Of a stretch of DNA of 10,222 bases, positions 1-9,364 are shown piece after piece. The translations under genes were made by a program, and so were the position numbers. Each line of letters starts with the position of its first letter. The stretch's first letter is position 1. The notes beneath the pieces are model-generated. The model saw nothing but the letters and a program-made list of their open reading frames with translations, made no database searches and was not told the origin of the DNA. The DNA comes from JBBRMQ01 sp038230775 (GTDB taxonomy: Bacteria; Acidobacteriota; Thermoanaerobaculia; Gp7-AA8): positions 1 to 10,222 of the forward strand of contig JBBRMQ010000156.1 of NCBI GenBank assembly GCA_038230775.1, read 5' to 3'.

Positions 1-69
1 ATTGCCGAGGAAACAGATCCAATCGGCGCCGCCGGGCTTCGGTGAGCGGAAGGTGGTTCGACGCGCCGC
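1..69. other. Unresolved left edge, possible end of a neighbouring gene
   Basis: No gene can be called with confidence here. Two frames are readable. On the plus strand, bases 1-45 read IAEETDPIGAAGLR followed by TGA, which could be the C-terminus of a gene convergent with aat. On the minus strand, bases 51-1 read FRSPKPGGADWICFLGN with G/C-rich third positions. That frame has a stop (TAG) at 93-91 and no ATG between the stop and the edge. I recognise neither peptide. The sequence to the left is needed to decide. Confidence 0.25.
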
Positions 70-107
70 CCCACCCACGCCGGTCCCTCCCTACGCTCGG
101 GATGACA
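70..107 (-). repeat. Single arm of the dispersed CATCCCGAGCGTAGCGAGGGA-type repeat
   Basis: This 38-base segment matches the right arm of the inverted repeat at 8272-8309 except at three positions (73, 79 and 90). The matching arm ends in CTCGGGATGACA in both places. It begins four bases past the aat stop codon. No second, inverted arm is visible in the 69 bases to its left, so this is a solo arm. Within the arm, TCCC and GGGA can form only a short stem, so it is a weak candidate for a transcription terminator. Two copies in one 10-kb window suggest a repeat scattered through intergenic DNA of this genome. Confidence 0.8.
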
Positions 108-110
108 TGG

Positions 111-749
111 TCAAAACAGCTTCAGATTTCGCAGCTGGGCCTCGCTGAGCATGTCGAGAAACTGCGCGCGCGAAATCTCGCGGGCACCGAGCGCCTTCAT
201 GTGCGGCGTCGTGACCTGGCAATCGAGCCATGTCGAGCCCCGCGTGCGAAGGTGCTCGATCATGTGCAGGAGGGCGAGCTTGGATGCGTCGGTCCGGCGA
301 TGGAACATGCTCTCTCCGGTGAAGACGCCGCCGGAATCAACGCCGTACAAGCCGCCGATCAATTCGTCGTTGTCCCACACTTCCAGGCTGTGCGCGTCGC
401 CCGCTTCGTGAAGGTGCGTGTAGGCGTCGATGATGTCGTCGCCGATCCAGGTGCCGTCGTCCTCGCGGGGTGAGTCGGCGCACGCGCGAATCACGGCGCG
501 AAAATCGCGATCGATCGTGAACCGGTATTCCGATTTGTTCGCGCTCTTGCGCAGCGATCGGCCGACATGCAGCTCATCGAAGAAGATCACCGTGCGGCGC
601 CGCGGCGAGAACCATGGAAGGGGCATGTCTTCATGCGGCCAGGGGAAAATACCGTGACGATACGCGTCGCGAAGTGTCTCCACCGAGAGATCGTCGCCGA
701 CGGCGATCACGTCGTGGCGCGCGTTTCGGGGATCGGGAAAGCGGGACAT
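111..749 (-). CDS. aat: Leucyl/phenylalanyl-tRNA--protein transferase
   Basis: Aat transfers Leu or Phe from an aminoacyl-tRNA onto the N-terminal Lys or Arg of a protein in the cytoplasm, creating a primary N-degron for ClpS. The 212-residue product is close to the ~234 residues of E. coli Aat. Family signatures are present in order: AYRHGIFPW (29-37), PWFSPRRR (45-52), TWIGDDIIDAYTHLHEAG (100-117), HSLEVW (120-125), GESMFHR (145-151) and LDCQV (175-179). By comparison with E. coli Aat, E146, D176 and Q178 match the residues implicated in catalysis (E156, D186, Q188), with identical spacing. The frame is open far upstream, to 1196. I chose the ATG at 749 because the family N-terminus begins there and because it overlaps the preceding stop as TGATG, implying translational coupling. 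It is the last gene of the clpS-clpA block and is followed at once by a repeat arm. Confidence 0.96.
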   Translation of the reverse strand: MSRFPDPRNARHDVIAVGDDLSVETLRDAYRHGIFPWPHEDMPLPWFSPRRRTVIFFDELHVGRSLRKSANKSEYRFTIDRDFRAVIRACADSPREDDGTWIGDDIIDAYTHLHEAGDAHSLEVWDNDELIGGLYGVDSGGVFTGESMFHRRTDASKLALLHMIEHLRTRGSTWLDCQVTTPHMKALGAREISRAQFLDMLSEAQLRNLKLF

Positions 750-2796
750 CACTGCGGAGAGTCGGTTGCAAGCGGCGCGCGGCGCGGCTGGCCGGTGACC
801 GCGATGACGTACGCGCCCGTCGCGATCAGCGTGAGCGCCTTCAGGCCGATCAGCATCGACGAAAACTCCAGAAGGCCGCCCAGGACGGCGCCGAGGACGT
901 TCCAGCCAAAGGCGAGATCCGTGGACGGCTCGTCGCGGAACAACAAGGCGAAGCAGATCGAGGCGAAGAAGATCGGTGTACCGACGAAGAGCATCGACAG
1001 AAGCAGCCGAACGAGCGCGCTGCTGCCGAGGAGCGCGTGGACGGGCGTGAGGTAGTTTGCGGCGAGACCGAGCATCAGACCGGCGATGGCCCAACGCCAC
1101 GGCATCACGCGGCGGCGCATGAGCATCGTACCGGCAAGGACCATCAGGAGGATTGACCCGAAGACGACTGCGCTCGTGAGCCAGGTGCTGCCCCACACGA
1201 GGTTCATCTCGGTGACGGACTTCGTCTCGAGAAGGAGGAAGGCGAGGCCGAAGAAGAACATCGGGCGGTCGAAATGGATGCGGGCTGTATTTTCACGGGG
1301 GCGCGCGACGAGGCCGATGGCCAGCACTGCGATCGCTCCGAACATCGCGATCAGTTGCACGTAGAACGGCGTGAGCGACCGCCCGCGCAGATAGAGATAC
1401 GGCCAGTCGTCGCTCGGAATGACGTGCGCCGTGGGAACGGCGGGCGCCACGTTCAATCGGTTGAAAGCCTCGCCCGAAAGGTAAAGCCGGTGATGCATGC
1501 CGAACGTCACGACTTTCGGCGGCTTGTCGAAGACGTCGGTGAGCAGGGCGCGAAGATGGTCGTCGATGTAGCCCGCCGGCACAGCAAAGTAGAGCACCAG
1601 GCCTCCGCCCGGCGCCACATGTCGCCTGGCCGCGGCGAGGCACTCACGCGTGTAGACGAAGTTGTCGAGTCGGACGTTCGAGAGCGCCGAGAGCCGCGTG
1701 AGGGAATCGAGCGCGCCGAAAACGACGAGGTCGTAACGGTCGCCGCTCCGATTCAGAAATGATCGCGCGTCGTCGTTGATCACCCGGACGCGGCCGTTCG
1801 CATAGGGCTGATCGGGATGGAAGCGCCGGCCGAGCTCGAGGATGACCGGATCGATCTCAACGGCGTCGACATGCTGCGCGCCTTCGTCGAGCGCGACCGC
1901 CGCATCGTTGCCGCTTCCAGCGCCCAGCACGAGTACGTTCACCGGAGGGCGCGCGAGGATCGAGTAGGGGAAGTGATAGCCGGTGCGAAGGACTCGTCCA
2001 TCCTCGTGGGTCACGACGTCGGCACGCCGCGATGGCGCTGCATACTGATGCTGCGATCCGTTGGCGAGGATGAGAAATCCCTCCCGATTAGGAAGATCAA
2101 TCTTCCGCAGGGCGTAGTACGGGCTCCAGGCGTCGGCGGTATCGGCCACGTAGACGATGCAGAGCAGAGCCAGAAACGACACCACCGCGACGGCGACGAC
2201 ACGTACGCCGCGAAGGAACCCCATCGAAACGACCGCCACCGCCGCGAACCAGATCATCGGAGTGGCGTGCGCGAACGATGCGATCGCGAAGGCGATCACG
2301 CCCGTGAGCGAGCCGAGGAGATCCCAGGAGTATCCGGTGAGAGTCTCGCCGCGCGCGCGGAAGACATCCAGTTGACGACCGACGAGTTGCCCGAGCGGCA
2401 CGAACGCCGCCGCACTGAGCACGAACGTGACGACGATCGGCAGCCGGACGCCGTGCACCACGGGCGCGTTCTTCGGCAGGTCGTAGTAAAGAAGCCAGAG
2501 ATGCTCGCTGATCGCTTCCTGCGTGAACGCGATGCGGCTCAGCGCGACGCTTGCGCCGATCATCAGAAGGAGCAGCGGAGGCCAGGCGAAAAGCAGAGAT
2601 CGCGCGCGACGGGCCAGCAGAGCGCCAATGCCGAGGCCGAGGAAGGCGCTGAAGAGGACGACGTTGGGAAAGTAGGCGAGAACGCGAACCTGCGCGCCGA
2701 TCCACCGGATGAGCGCCAGTTCCTGAAAGAGAACGACGAAGGAAACGGCAAACAGCGTCAAGCCCGCGAGGCGAAGCTCGCGCGCAGACGCCTCGC

Positions 2797-2800
<4 letters not shown>
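749..2800 (-). CDS. Polytopic membrane protein with spermidine-synthase-like SAM-binding domain
   Basis: The predicted product is 683 residues. About six hydrophobic segments lie in residues 12-218, a soluble Rossmann-type domain at about 285-470, and six or seven more hydrophobic segments in 479-669. The soluble domain has a SAM-binding signature, VLVLGAGSGNDA (289-300), the acidic EIDP (315-318), NDDARSFL (342-349) and YDLVVFGALDS (356-366). SDDWPYLYLRG (463-473) and LLLETKSVTEMNLVWGS (522-538) resemble the membrane-fused spermidine-synthase-like family. In a gapless by-eye alignment with E. coli SpeE, proton acceptor D158 corresponds to G362, while D161 is kept as D365. A true aminopropyltransferase is therefore doubtful; an uncharacterised SAM-dependent transferase is the safer description. 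The ATG at 2800 is chosen because it overlaps the clpA stop as ATGA; the open frame itself extends to 3103. Its stop overlaps the aat start. Substrate and function are unknown. Confidence 0.88.
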
Positions 2801-5045
<2,245 letters not shown>

Positions 5046-5049
<4 letters not shown>

Positions 5050-5357
5050 TGTCGTTCCATCGTAACCAGCAGTGGAAATTCTTGTTCCCGCGCCATGGAA
5101 GTCGTCTTCGCCACCTTCATCTCGGCGATCTCGAACGGATAGATTCCGGCAACCCCGACGCCCTTCACGTGGACGTTGAGCATCACCTGGATCGCCTGAT
5201 CTTCGGGCAGGTTGAAGATCGCCTCGAGGATGTGGACGACGAACTCCATCGTCGTGTAGTCGTCGTTGTGAAGAAGCACTTTGAACAGCGGCGGCTCTTC
5301 GACCGTCTCCTCCGCTTCAGCGATTGGAGCCTCGTCGAATCTCGAATCGGGAAGCAT
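5046..5357 (-). CDS. clpS: ATP-dependent Clp protease adaptor ClpS
   Basis: ClpS is the bacterial N-recognin: it binds proteins with N-terminal Leu, Phe, Tyr or Trp and hands them to ClpA. The 103-residue product matches the usual size of ~106. After an acidic, probably flexible N-terminal tail (about 1-24), the core begins with FKVLLHNDDYTTMEFVV (25-41). By comparison with E. coli ClpS, N31, D32 and H63 correspond to the residues that hold the substrate alpha-amino group (N34, D35, H66), and M37 corresponds to the pocket gatekeeper M40. AEMKV (78-82) and AREQEFPLLVTME (89-101) complete the family pattern. No strong Shine-Dalgarno sequence precedes the ATG at 5357. It starts 10 nt after the pepE stop and overlaps clpA by four bases, so it is probably co-transcribed with both. 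Confidence 0.97.
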
Positions 5358-5367
5358 CGGCGTGAGA

Positions 5368-6039
5368 TTAAAACAGGAGAGGGTCGAGCGCTGTTCCGGG
5401 CTCGGCTTCGACGGGAGCTTTTCCCCGCCGGAAGATGCGCGCCGGCTTGAGGCCGAGGAGGGTGGTGGCGCGGTGGTCGACGGAGAGCATGGTTCCCTCG
5501 CGCAGGCCGATCACGGGCGTGTCGTTCTCTTCGTGAAATTCCATCAGCCGCTGTTCGCGGGTCTCGCCTTTGTGCGTCGAGTCGGGGTCGGGATCGAGAT
5601 AGTGTGGATTGATCTGGTAAGGAACGAGATGCAGCGCGTCGAAGCTGGGCGGCTGCACGATCGGCATGTCGTTCGTGGTCTTGATGGTCGGTGCCGTGAT
5701 GTTCGTGCCCGCGCTCGAGCCAATGTACGGGATGCCGTCGCGGACGCGTTCCCGGATCGTGTCCATCCAGTTGAGATCGTACAGAGTCTTGAGAAGACGA
5801 AATGTGTTGCCGCCGCCGATGAAGATCGCGTCACCGGCGTCCAGGCTCTCAACGACGTCGAAGCCCATCGATGCCAGCCGCTCGCGCACTTTGCTGACGT
5901 AGGCGGCGCGATCTTTCAGCGCGAACGGAATGAATGTCACGCGCTTGCGGCCGTCGAGGATGCGCTTGATCTCCGGCTCGGCATGATCGAGATATCCGTA
6001 GCCGTGAACGTTGGAGCTGCTGATCAGAAGCAGACGCAT
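5368..6039 (-). CDS. pepE: Peptidase E (alpha-aspartyl dipeptidase, family S51)
   Basis: PepE is a cytoplasmic serine peptidase that hydrolyses dipeptides with N-terminal aspartate. The 223-residue product is near the 229 residues of the enterobacterial enzyme. Family landmarks are IFIGGGNTFRLL (72-83), YIGSSAGTNI (105-114), TTNDMPIV (121-128) and INPHYLD (143-149). The predicted triad is S109, D124 and H146. Its spacing of 15 and 22 residues is the same as in Salmonella PepE (S120, D135, H157). It lies 67 bp downstream of the helicase gene and 10 nt upstream of clpS. It is therefore probably the first gene of the clpS-clpA-aat operon or part of one longer transcript. There is no clear ribosome binding site; a possible -10 box close to the ATG suggests a leaderless start. 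A role in recycling dipeptides from Clp degradation is an inference from position. Confidence 0.94.
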   Translation of the reverse strand: MRLLLISSSNVHGYGYLDHAEPEIKRILDGRKRVTFIPFALKDRAAYVSKVRERLASMGFDVVESLDAGDAIFIGGGNTFRLLKTLYDLNWMDTIRERVRDGIPYIGSSAGTNITAPTIKTTNDMPIVQPPSFDALHLVPYQINPHYLDPDPDSTHKGETREQRLMEFHEENDTPVIGLREGTMLSVDHRATTLLGLKPARIFRRGKAPVEAEPGTALDPLLF

Positions 6040-6045
6040 GGCGCT

Positions 6046-6051
6046 ACTTTA
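6046..6051 (-). promoter_or_regulatory. Possible -10 box for a leaderless pepE-clpSA transcript
   Basis: Read on the minus strand, TAAAGT fits the TANNNT pattern and ends six bases before the pepE ATG. Transcription would then start at or next to the start codon. No Shine-Dalgarno sequence is visible, which fits a leaderless message. No convincing -35 box was seen, and a six-base match can arise by chance. Confidence 0.25.
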
Positions 6052-6106
6052 ACAATCGCGTGCGATCCCGTGTGTGGGAAGTGTTTCTCGTGACATCCGC
6101 CACAAT

Positions 6107-8185
6107 TCAGCCCGAGGCGTCGATGACCCACTTCTCGTAGGAATCGGGCGGCAGCTCGCGAATGAATCGCGACGGCTCCATTAATACGTCGAGGCCGCCT
6201 CGATCGCGCGCCATCACCGGAAACACGAGATACAGCTCCTGCTTCGCGCGCGTCACTGCGACATAGAAGAGGCGGCGCTCTTCTTCCTCGCCTGGAATCA
6301 TGATTTCGGACTCGCGCAGGTCGGGGAGGAGTTGGATCAGGTCCTGACTTCCAGGCGGCAGACGCACCACTCCGCCGGGCACGCGCAGCGCGCGCTGCGA
6401 CGGAAAGCGTCCGTCGGCGAGCCAGATGACGAAGACGATCCGCCATTCGAGCCCCTTCGCCTGATGCACCGACGACAGCACGACCTTCTCATCCTCGGGG
6501 CCGACCACCGCGACGTCTTCGCCGGCCATCGGGTTCGCCAGCGCGACCTCCTCCAGAAACGTGTTCACGTCTTCGTAGCGGAGCGCGTACTGCGATAGTT
6601 GTTCGAGATCGTCGAGCCGCGCCTGCGCATTCGGAAACTTCGACCGCGCGTAATCGCCGTAGGTGCGCTCGACGATCAGGCTGATCGTCTCCGACGGATT
6701 CCGCTTCATCGATTCGCTGGAGATCACTTCGAGCACCTTGCCGAGGGACGTGATGCTCCCTGCGGTGCCGCGGCCTCCGGTCATGGGCGGATGCCGGAGG
6801 AAATCCTCCAGCGGATCGCGTGATGCGCTGATCTTCCCCCACACCTCGGCGGCCGTTTTCTCGCCGACCTTCGGATAGAGCTTCATCACGCGCTTCCAGG
6901 ACAACTCGTCGCGCGGGTTGGTGACGATCTTCAGATACGCGATCACGTCCTTGATGTGCGCCTGTTCGAAGAAGCGCACGCCGGAGCGGATCTCGTACGG
7001 AATCATCCGACGCGACAGCTCCATCTGCAGCTCGAGCGATTGATAGTGCGAGCGGTAGAGGATGGCGATGTCCCCGAGCGATTCGCCTTCGTCGCGCAAT
7101 TCGAGAATGCGCTGCGCGACGAATGCCGCCTGCTCGAACACGTCGTCCACCCCGACGACGGCCGGATCGGGCCCGTCCCCGCGCACGGCCTGCAGCTCCT
7201 TCTGAAACTGGAACTTGTTGTGCGCGATCGCGGAGTTGGCGAGGCCGAGGATCTGTCGTGTGGAGCGGTAGTTCGTTTCGAGTTTGTAGATCACGGTCTC
7301 GGGAAACCGCATCGGGAAGGTGATGATGTTCTCGAACGACGCGCCGCGGAACGAGTAGATCGACTGCGCGTCGTCGCCAACGACCATCAGGTTCCGCCGC
7401 ACCGATGCCATCGCGTCGACCACTTCGGCCTGCAATTTGTTCGTGTCCTGGTACTCGTCGACGAGGATGTAGCGAAAGCGCCGCTTCAGCGGCTCGGCGA
7501 TGTCGGGATGTTCCTCCAGCATCAGCTTCCAGTTGACGAGGAGGTCGTCGAAGTCCATGGCGTTCGCTTCGCGCTTGCGGTCTTTGTACTTGCGAAAAAC
7601 GCTGATGATCTCCTCCTTGTAGATTGCGAAATGCGGATAGTTGTCCTCCAGGTGGAGCTCCAACGGCGTGCGGGTATTGATGAGGAACGAGTAGATATCG
7701 AGAAGGACGTCGCCCTTCGGAAAGCGCCGCTCCAGGGTCTTGATGCCGAGCGCCGAGATCGCGCCTTCCATCATTTCTTTTGCGTCCTCGTCGTCGAGGA
7801 TGCTGAAGTTGGAGCGGTAGCCGAGGGGTTCGGCGTGCTGGCGGAGAAGGCGGTTGCCGACGGAGTGGAACGTGCCGCCCCAGATGCGGCGGGTGTCGAT
7901 CGTTACGAGCTGTTCGACGCGGCTCAGCATCTCGCGCGCGGCTTTGTTTGTGAAGGTGAGCAGCAGGATGTCGGACGGATCGACACCGTCTTCGATCAGG
8001 CGCGACACGCGGTAGGTGAGAGCGCGCGTCTTGCCGCTGCCGGCGCCGGCGATGACGAGCAGCGGACCTTCGCCCGCCATCACGACGTCGAGCTGCTCCG
8101 AGTTGAGCTCCTCTTCGTATTTGACGCGGTAGGTCTTCTGCGGCTTGACCGGCTGCTTGAGGGTGTAGCGGCGGACTTTCGTCAT
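6107..8185 (-). CDS. UvrD/PcrA-type superfamily 1 DNA helicase
   Basis: This is an ATP-dependent 3'-5' DNA helicase of the UvrD/PcrA/Rep group, acting in repair and in clearing proteins from DNA. With the start at 8185 the product is 692 residues. All SF1A motifs are present: Q motif LNSEQLDVV (27-35), Walker A AGAGSGKT (46-53), Ia LLLTFTNKAAREM (74-86), GTFHSVG (104-110), Walker B VDEYQDTN (242-249), III VGDDAQSIYSFRGA (269-282), IV NYRST (305-309), V VHQAKGLEW (573-581) and VI EEERRLFYVAVTRAK (634-648). The protein ends about 44 residues after motif VI, so there is no long C-terminal extension. A preceding ATG at 8206 (seven residues longer) is also possible. The open frame to 8395 is rejected because it runs through the intergenic repeat. 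I cannot separate UvrD from PcrA or Rep from sequence alone, so I give no symbol. Confidence 0.95.
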   Translation of the reverse strand: MTKVRRYTLKQPVKPQKTYRVKYEEELNSEQLDVVMAGEGPLLVIAGAGSGKTRALTYRVSRLIEDGVDPSDILLLTFTNKAAREMLSRVEQLVTIDTRRIWGGTFHSVGNRLLRQHAEPLGYRSNFSILDDEDAKEMMEGAISALGIKTLERRFPKGDVLLDIYSFLINTRTPLELHLEDNYPHFAIYKEEIISVFRKYKDRKREANAMDFDDLLVNWKLMLEEHPDIAEPLKRRFRYILVDEYQDTNKLQAEVVDAMASVRRNLMVVGDDAQSIYSFRGASFENIITFPMRFPETVIYKLETNYRSTRQILGLANSAIAHNKFQFQKELQAVRGDGPDPAVVGVDDVFEQAAFVAQRILELRDEGESLGDIAILYRSHYQSLELQMELSRRMIPYEIRSGVRFFEQAHIKDVIAYLKIVTNPRDELSWKRVMKLYPKVGEKTAAEVWGKISASRDPLEDFLRHPPMTGGRGTAGSITSLGKVLEVISSESMKRNPSETISLIVERTYGDYARSKFPNAQARLDDLEQLSQYALRYEDVNTFLEEVALANPMAGEDVAVVGPEDEKVVLSSVHQAKGLEWRIVFVIWLADGRFPSQRALRVPGGVVRLPPGSQDLIQLLPDLRESEIMIPGEEEERRLFYVAVTRAKQELYLVFPVMARDRGGLDVLMEPSRFIRELPPDSYEKWVIDASG

Positions 8186-8196
8186 CGCGCCCCGAA

Positions 8197-8202
8197 AGGT
8201 TA
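8197..8202 (-). promoter_or_regulatory. Possible -10 box for the helicase gene
   Basis: On the minus strand the hexamer TAACCT, preceded by TGC, has a TANNNT pattern and lies 11 bases before the ATG at 8185, implying a very short leader. If real, it argues for the start at 8185 rather than 8206. Any -35 element would fall in or next to the repeat arm. This rests on one short match. Confidence 0.2.
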
Positions 8203-8214
8203 GCATCCGCGCGA

Positions 8215-8309
8215 TGTCATCCCGAGCGTAGCGAGGGACCGGTGTGGGTGGGAGGCACGCTGATCGCCCCGCCCGCCCACACCGGTCCCTCGCTACGCTC
8301 GGGATGACA
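8215..8309. repeat. Large inverted repeat (38-nt arms, 19-nt loop) between divergent genes
   Basis: The left arm (8215-8252) begins TGTCATCCCGAGCGTAGCGA. The right arm (8272-8309) is its reverse complement across all 38 bases except one position (T8249 against G8275), which can still pair as G-U in RNA. The loop is bases 8253-8271. The element fills most of the space between the helicase and the carboxypeptidase genes, leaving 29 bp on one side and 12 bp on the other. No target-site duplication is visible at the edges and no transposase is nearby. A solo arm recurs at 70-107. The repeat is known to me as a common intergenic element whose chance translations (IPSVARD, CHPERSEGP) contaminate protein predictions. 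Its function is not established. Confidence 0.95.
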
Positions 8310-8321
8310 AACGCAAAAAAT

Positions 8322-9350
8322 ATGCTCGATCGCCGGGACTTCGCGCGCCTCTCCATCGCCGCTGTCGCCGCCACTGCGGTCGCGCAGCCGGCCACTCGTC
8401 AACGCGCCATCGTCAAGCCCAGACGCCTGACGACCGGCGACACGCTCGGCCTCGTGCTGCCCGCAAGTGCGGCGTTCGAAGCGGACGAGATCGCGGTCGC
8501 GAAAGAACAGATGGAAGCGCTCGGCTTTAAGGTCGTCGTCGGTCCGCACGCCTACGACAAGTGGGGCTACTTCGCCGGACACGATCGCGACCGCGCCGCC
8601 GACATCAACGCGATGTTCGCCGACGATCGCGTGAATGGCATCGTCTGCTACACCGGTGGCTGGGGCTCGCCGCGCGTTCTGCCGTATCTCGATTACGACC
8701 TCATCGCTCGCAAGCCGAAGGTGATCATGGGCTACAGCGACATCACCGCCTTGCTGAACGCCATCTCGAAGAAGACGGGCCTGGTTACGTTCCACGGTCC
8801 CGTCGGCGGCTCGACGTTCGAGCCGTACACCCTCGACAACTTCCGGCGCGTGGTCATGACCGCCGAGGCCGCGGGTGTTCTGAATCCTCCGCCGAAGAAG
8901 CCGACGGAGATCATCGACAAGACCAATCGCGTCATCAGGCTGGCCTCCGGGAAGGCGACCGCGCGACTGATCGGTGGAAATCTGACGATGGTCGCCTCGC
9001 TGATGGGACCGCCGTGGGAGCTCGAAACCGCGGGTGCGATCCTCTTCCTGGAGGATGTGACCGAGGAGTATTACCGGATCGATCGAATGCTGTCGCAGCT
9101 GGCGTTAGGCGGCAAGCTTGATCGCCTCGCCGGTTTCGCCTTCGGACGTTGCACCCACTGTGATGTCAAGGGCCCGACGTTCAGCCTGGAAGAAGTGCTC
9201 CGCGATCGCTTCGGCGGCGCGTCGTATCCCGCGATCTCCGGACTCTCGTTCGGTCACATCGAACAGAAACTCGTGTTGCCAATCGGTATCACTGCCACTC
9301 TGGACGCCGATGCGGGCACGCTTCGGCTCGACGAATCGGCGGTGATGTAG
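8322..9350 (+). CDS. L,D-carboxypeptidase (S66 family) with Tat-like leader
   Basis: S66 enzymes remove the terminal D-Ala from murein tetrapeptides between the L- and D-centres during peptidoglycan recycling. The 342-residue product has the family order: TLGLVLPAS (41-49), GIVCYTGGWGS (106-116), VIMGYSDITALL (134-145), IGGNLTMVASLMG (217-229), ILFLEDVTEEYYRIDRML (240-257) and LSFGHIEQKLVLPIG (308-322). The predicted triad S139, E244 and H312 matches the known Ser-Glu-His arrangement. The N-terminus reads DRRDFARLS, a twin-arginine-like motif, followed by a short Ala-rich hydrophobic stretch (about 12-21). Export is therefore likely, whereas E. coli LdcA is cytoplasmic. I chose the ATG at 8322 because it places the RR motif at the very N-terminus. 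An ATG at 8304 and the open frame to 8244 lie inside the repeat. No Shine-Dalgarno sequence is visible, only an A-rich tract just before the ATG. Confidence 0.93.
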   Translation: MLDRRDFARLSIAAVAATAVAQPATRQRAIVKPRRLTTGDTLGLVLPASAAFEADEIAVAKEQMEALGFKVVVGPHAYDKWGYFAGHDRDRAADINAMFADDRVNGIVCYTGGWGSPRVLPYLDYDLIARKPKVIMGYSDITALLNAISKKTGLVTFHGPVGGSTFEPYTLDNFRRVVMTAEAAGVLNPPPKKPTEIIDKTNRVIRLASGKATARLIGGNLTMVASLMGPPWELETAGAILFLEDVTEEYYRIDRMLSQLALGGKLDRLAGFAFGRCTHCDVKGPTFSLEEVLRDRFGGASYPAISGLSFGHIEQKLVLPIGITATLDADAGTLRLDESAVM

Positions 9351-9364
9351 TAACCATTGCTCTC

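Noticed and set aside
750..1196. Longer aat reading from the upstream ATG
   Set aside because: The extra 149 residues are an out-of-frame reading of the SpeE-like C-terminal membrane region; the Aat family starts at the ATG at 749.
6956..8203. Plus-strand open frame of 415 codons opposite the helicase gene
   Set aside because: It mirrors all the conserved helicase motifs I-IV on the other strand; the product is rich in Val, Glu, Asp and Arg with no known domain.
8215..8309. Inverted repeat as a Rho-independent terminator
   Set aside because: It lies upstream of both flanking genes and neither strand shows a T tract after the stem; the A-rich tract on the plus strand is on the wrong side for the minus strand.
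8215..8309. Inverted repeat as an insertion sequence or MITE
   Set aside because: No flanking direct repeat is visible, there is no transposase, and the arms make up nearly the whole element; a REP/BIME-like repeat fits better.
8186..8395. N-terminal extension of the helicase open frame
   Set aside because: The extension translates the intergenic repeat into IPSVARD-type peptide and overlaps the start of the carboxypeptidase gene.
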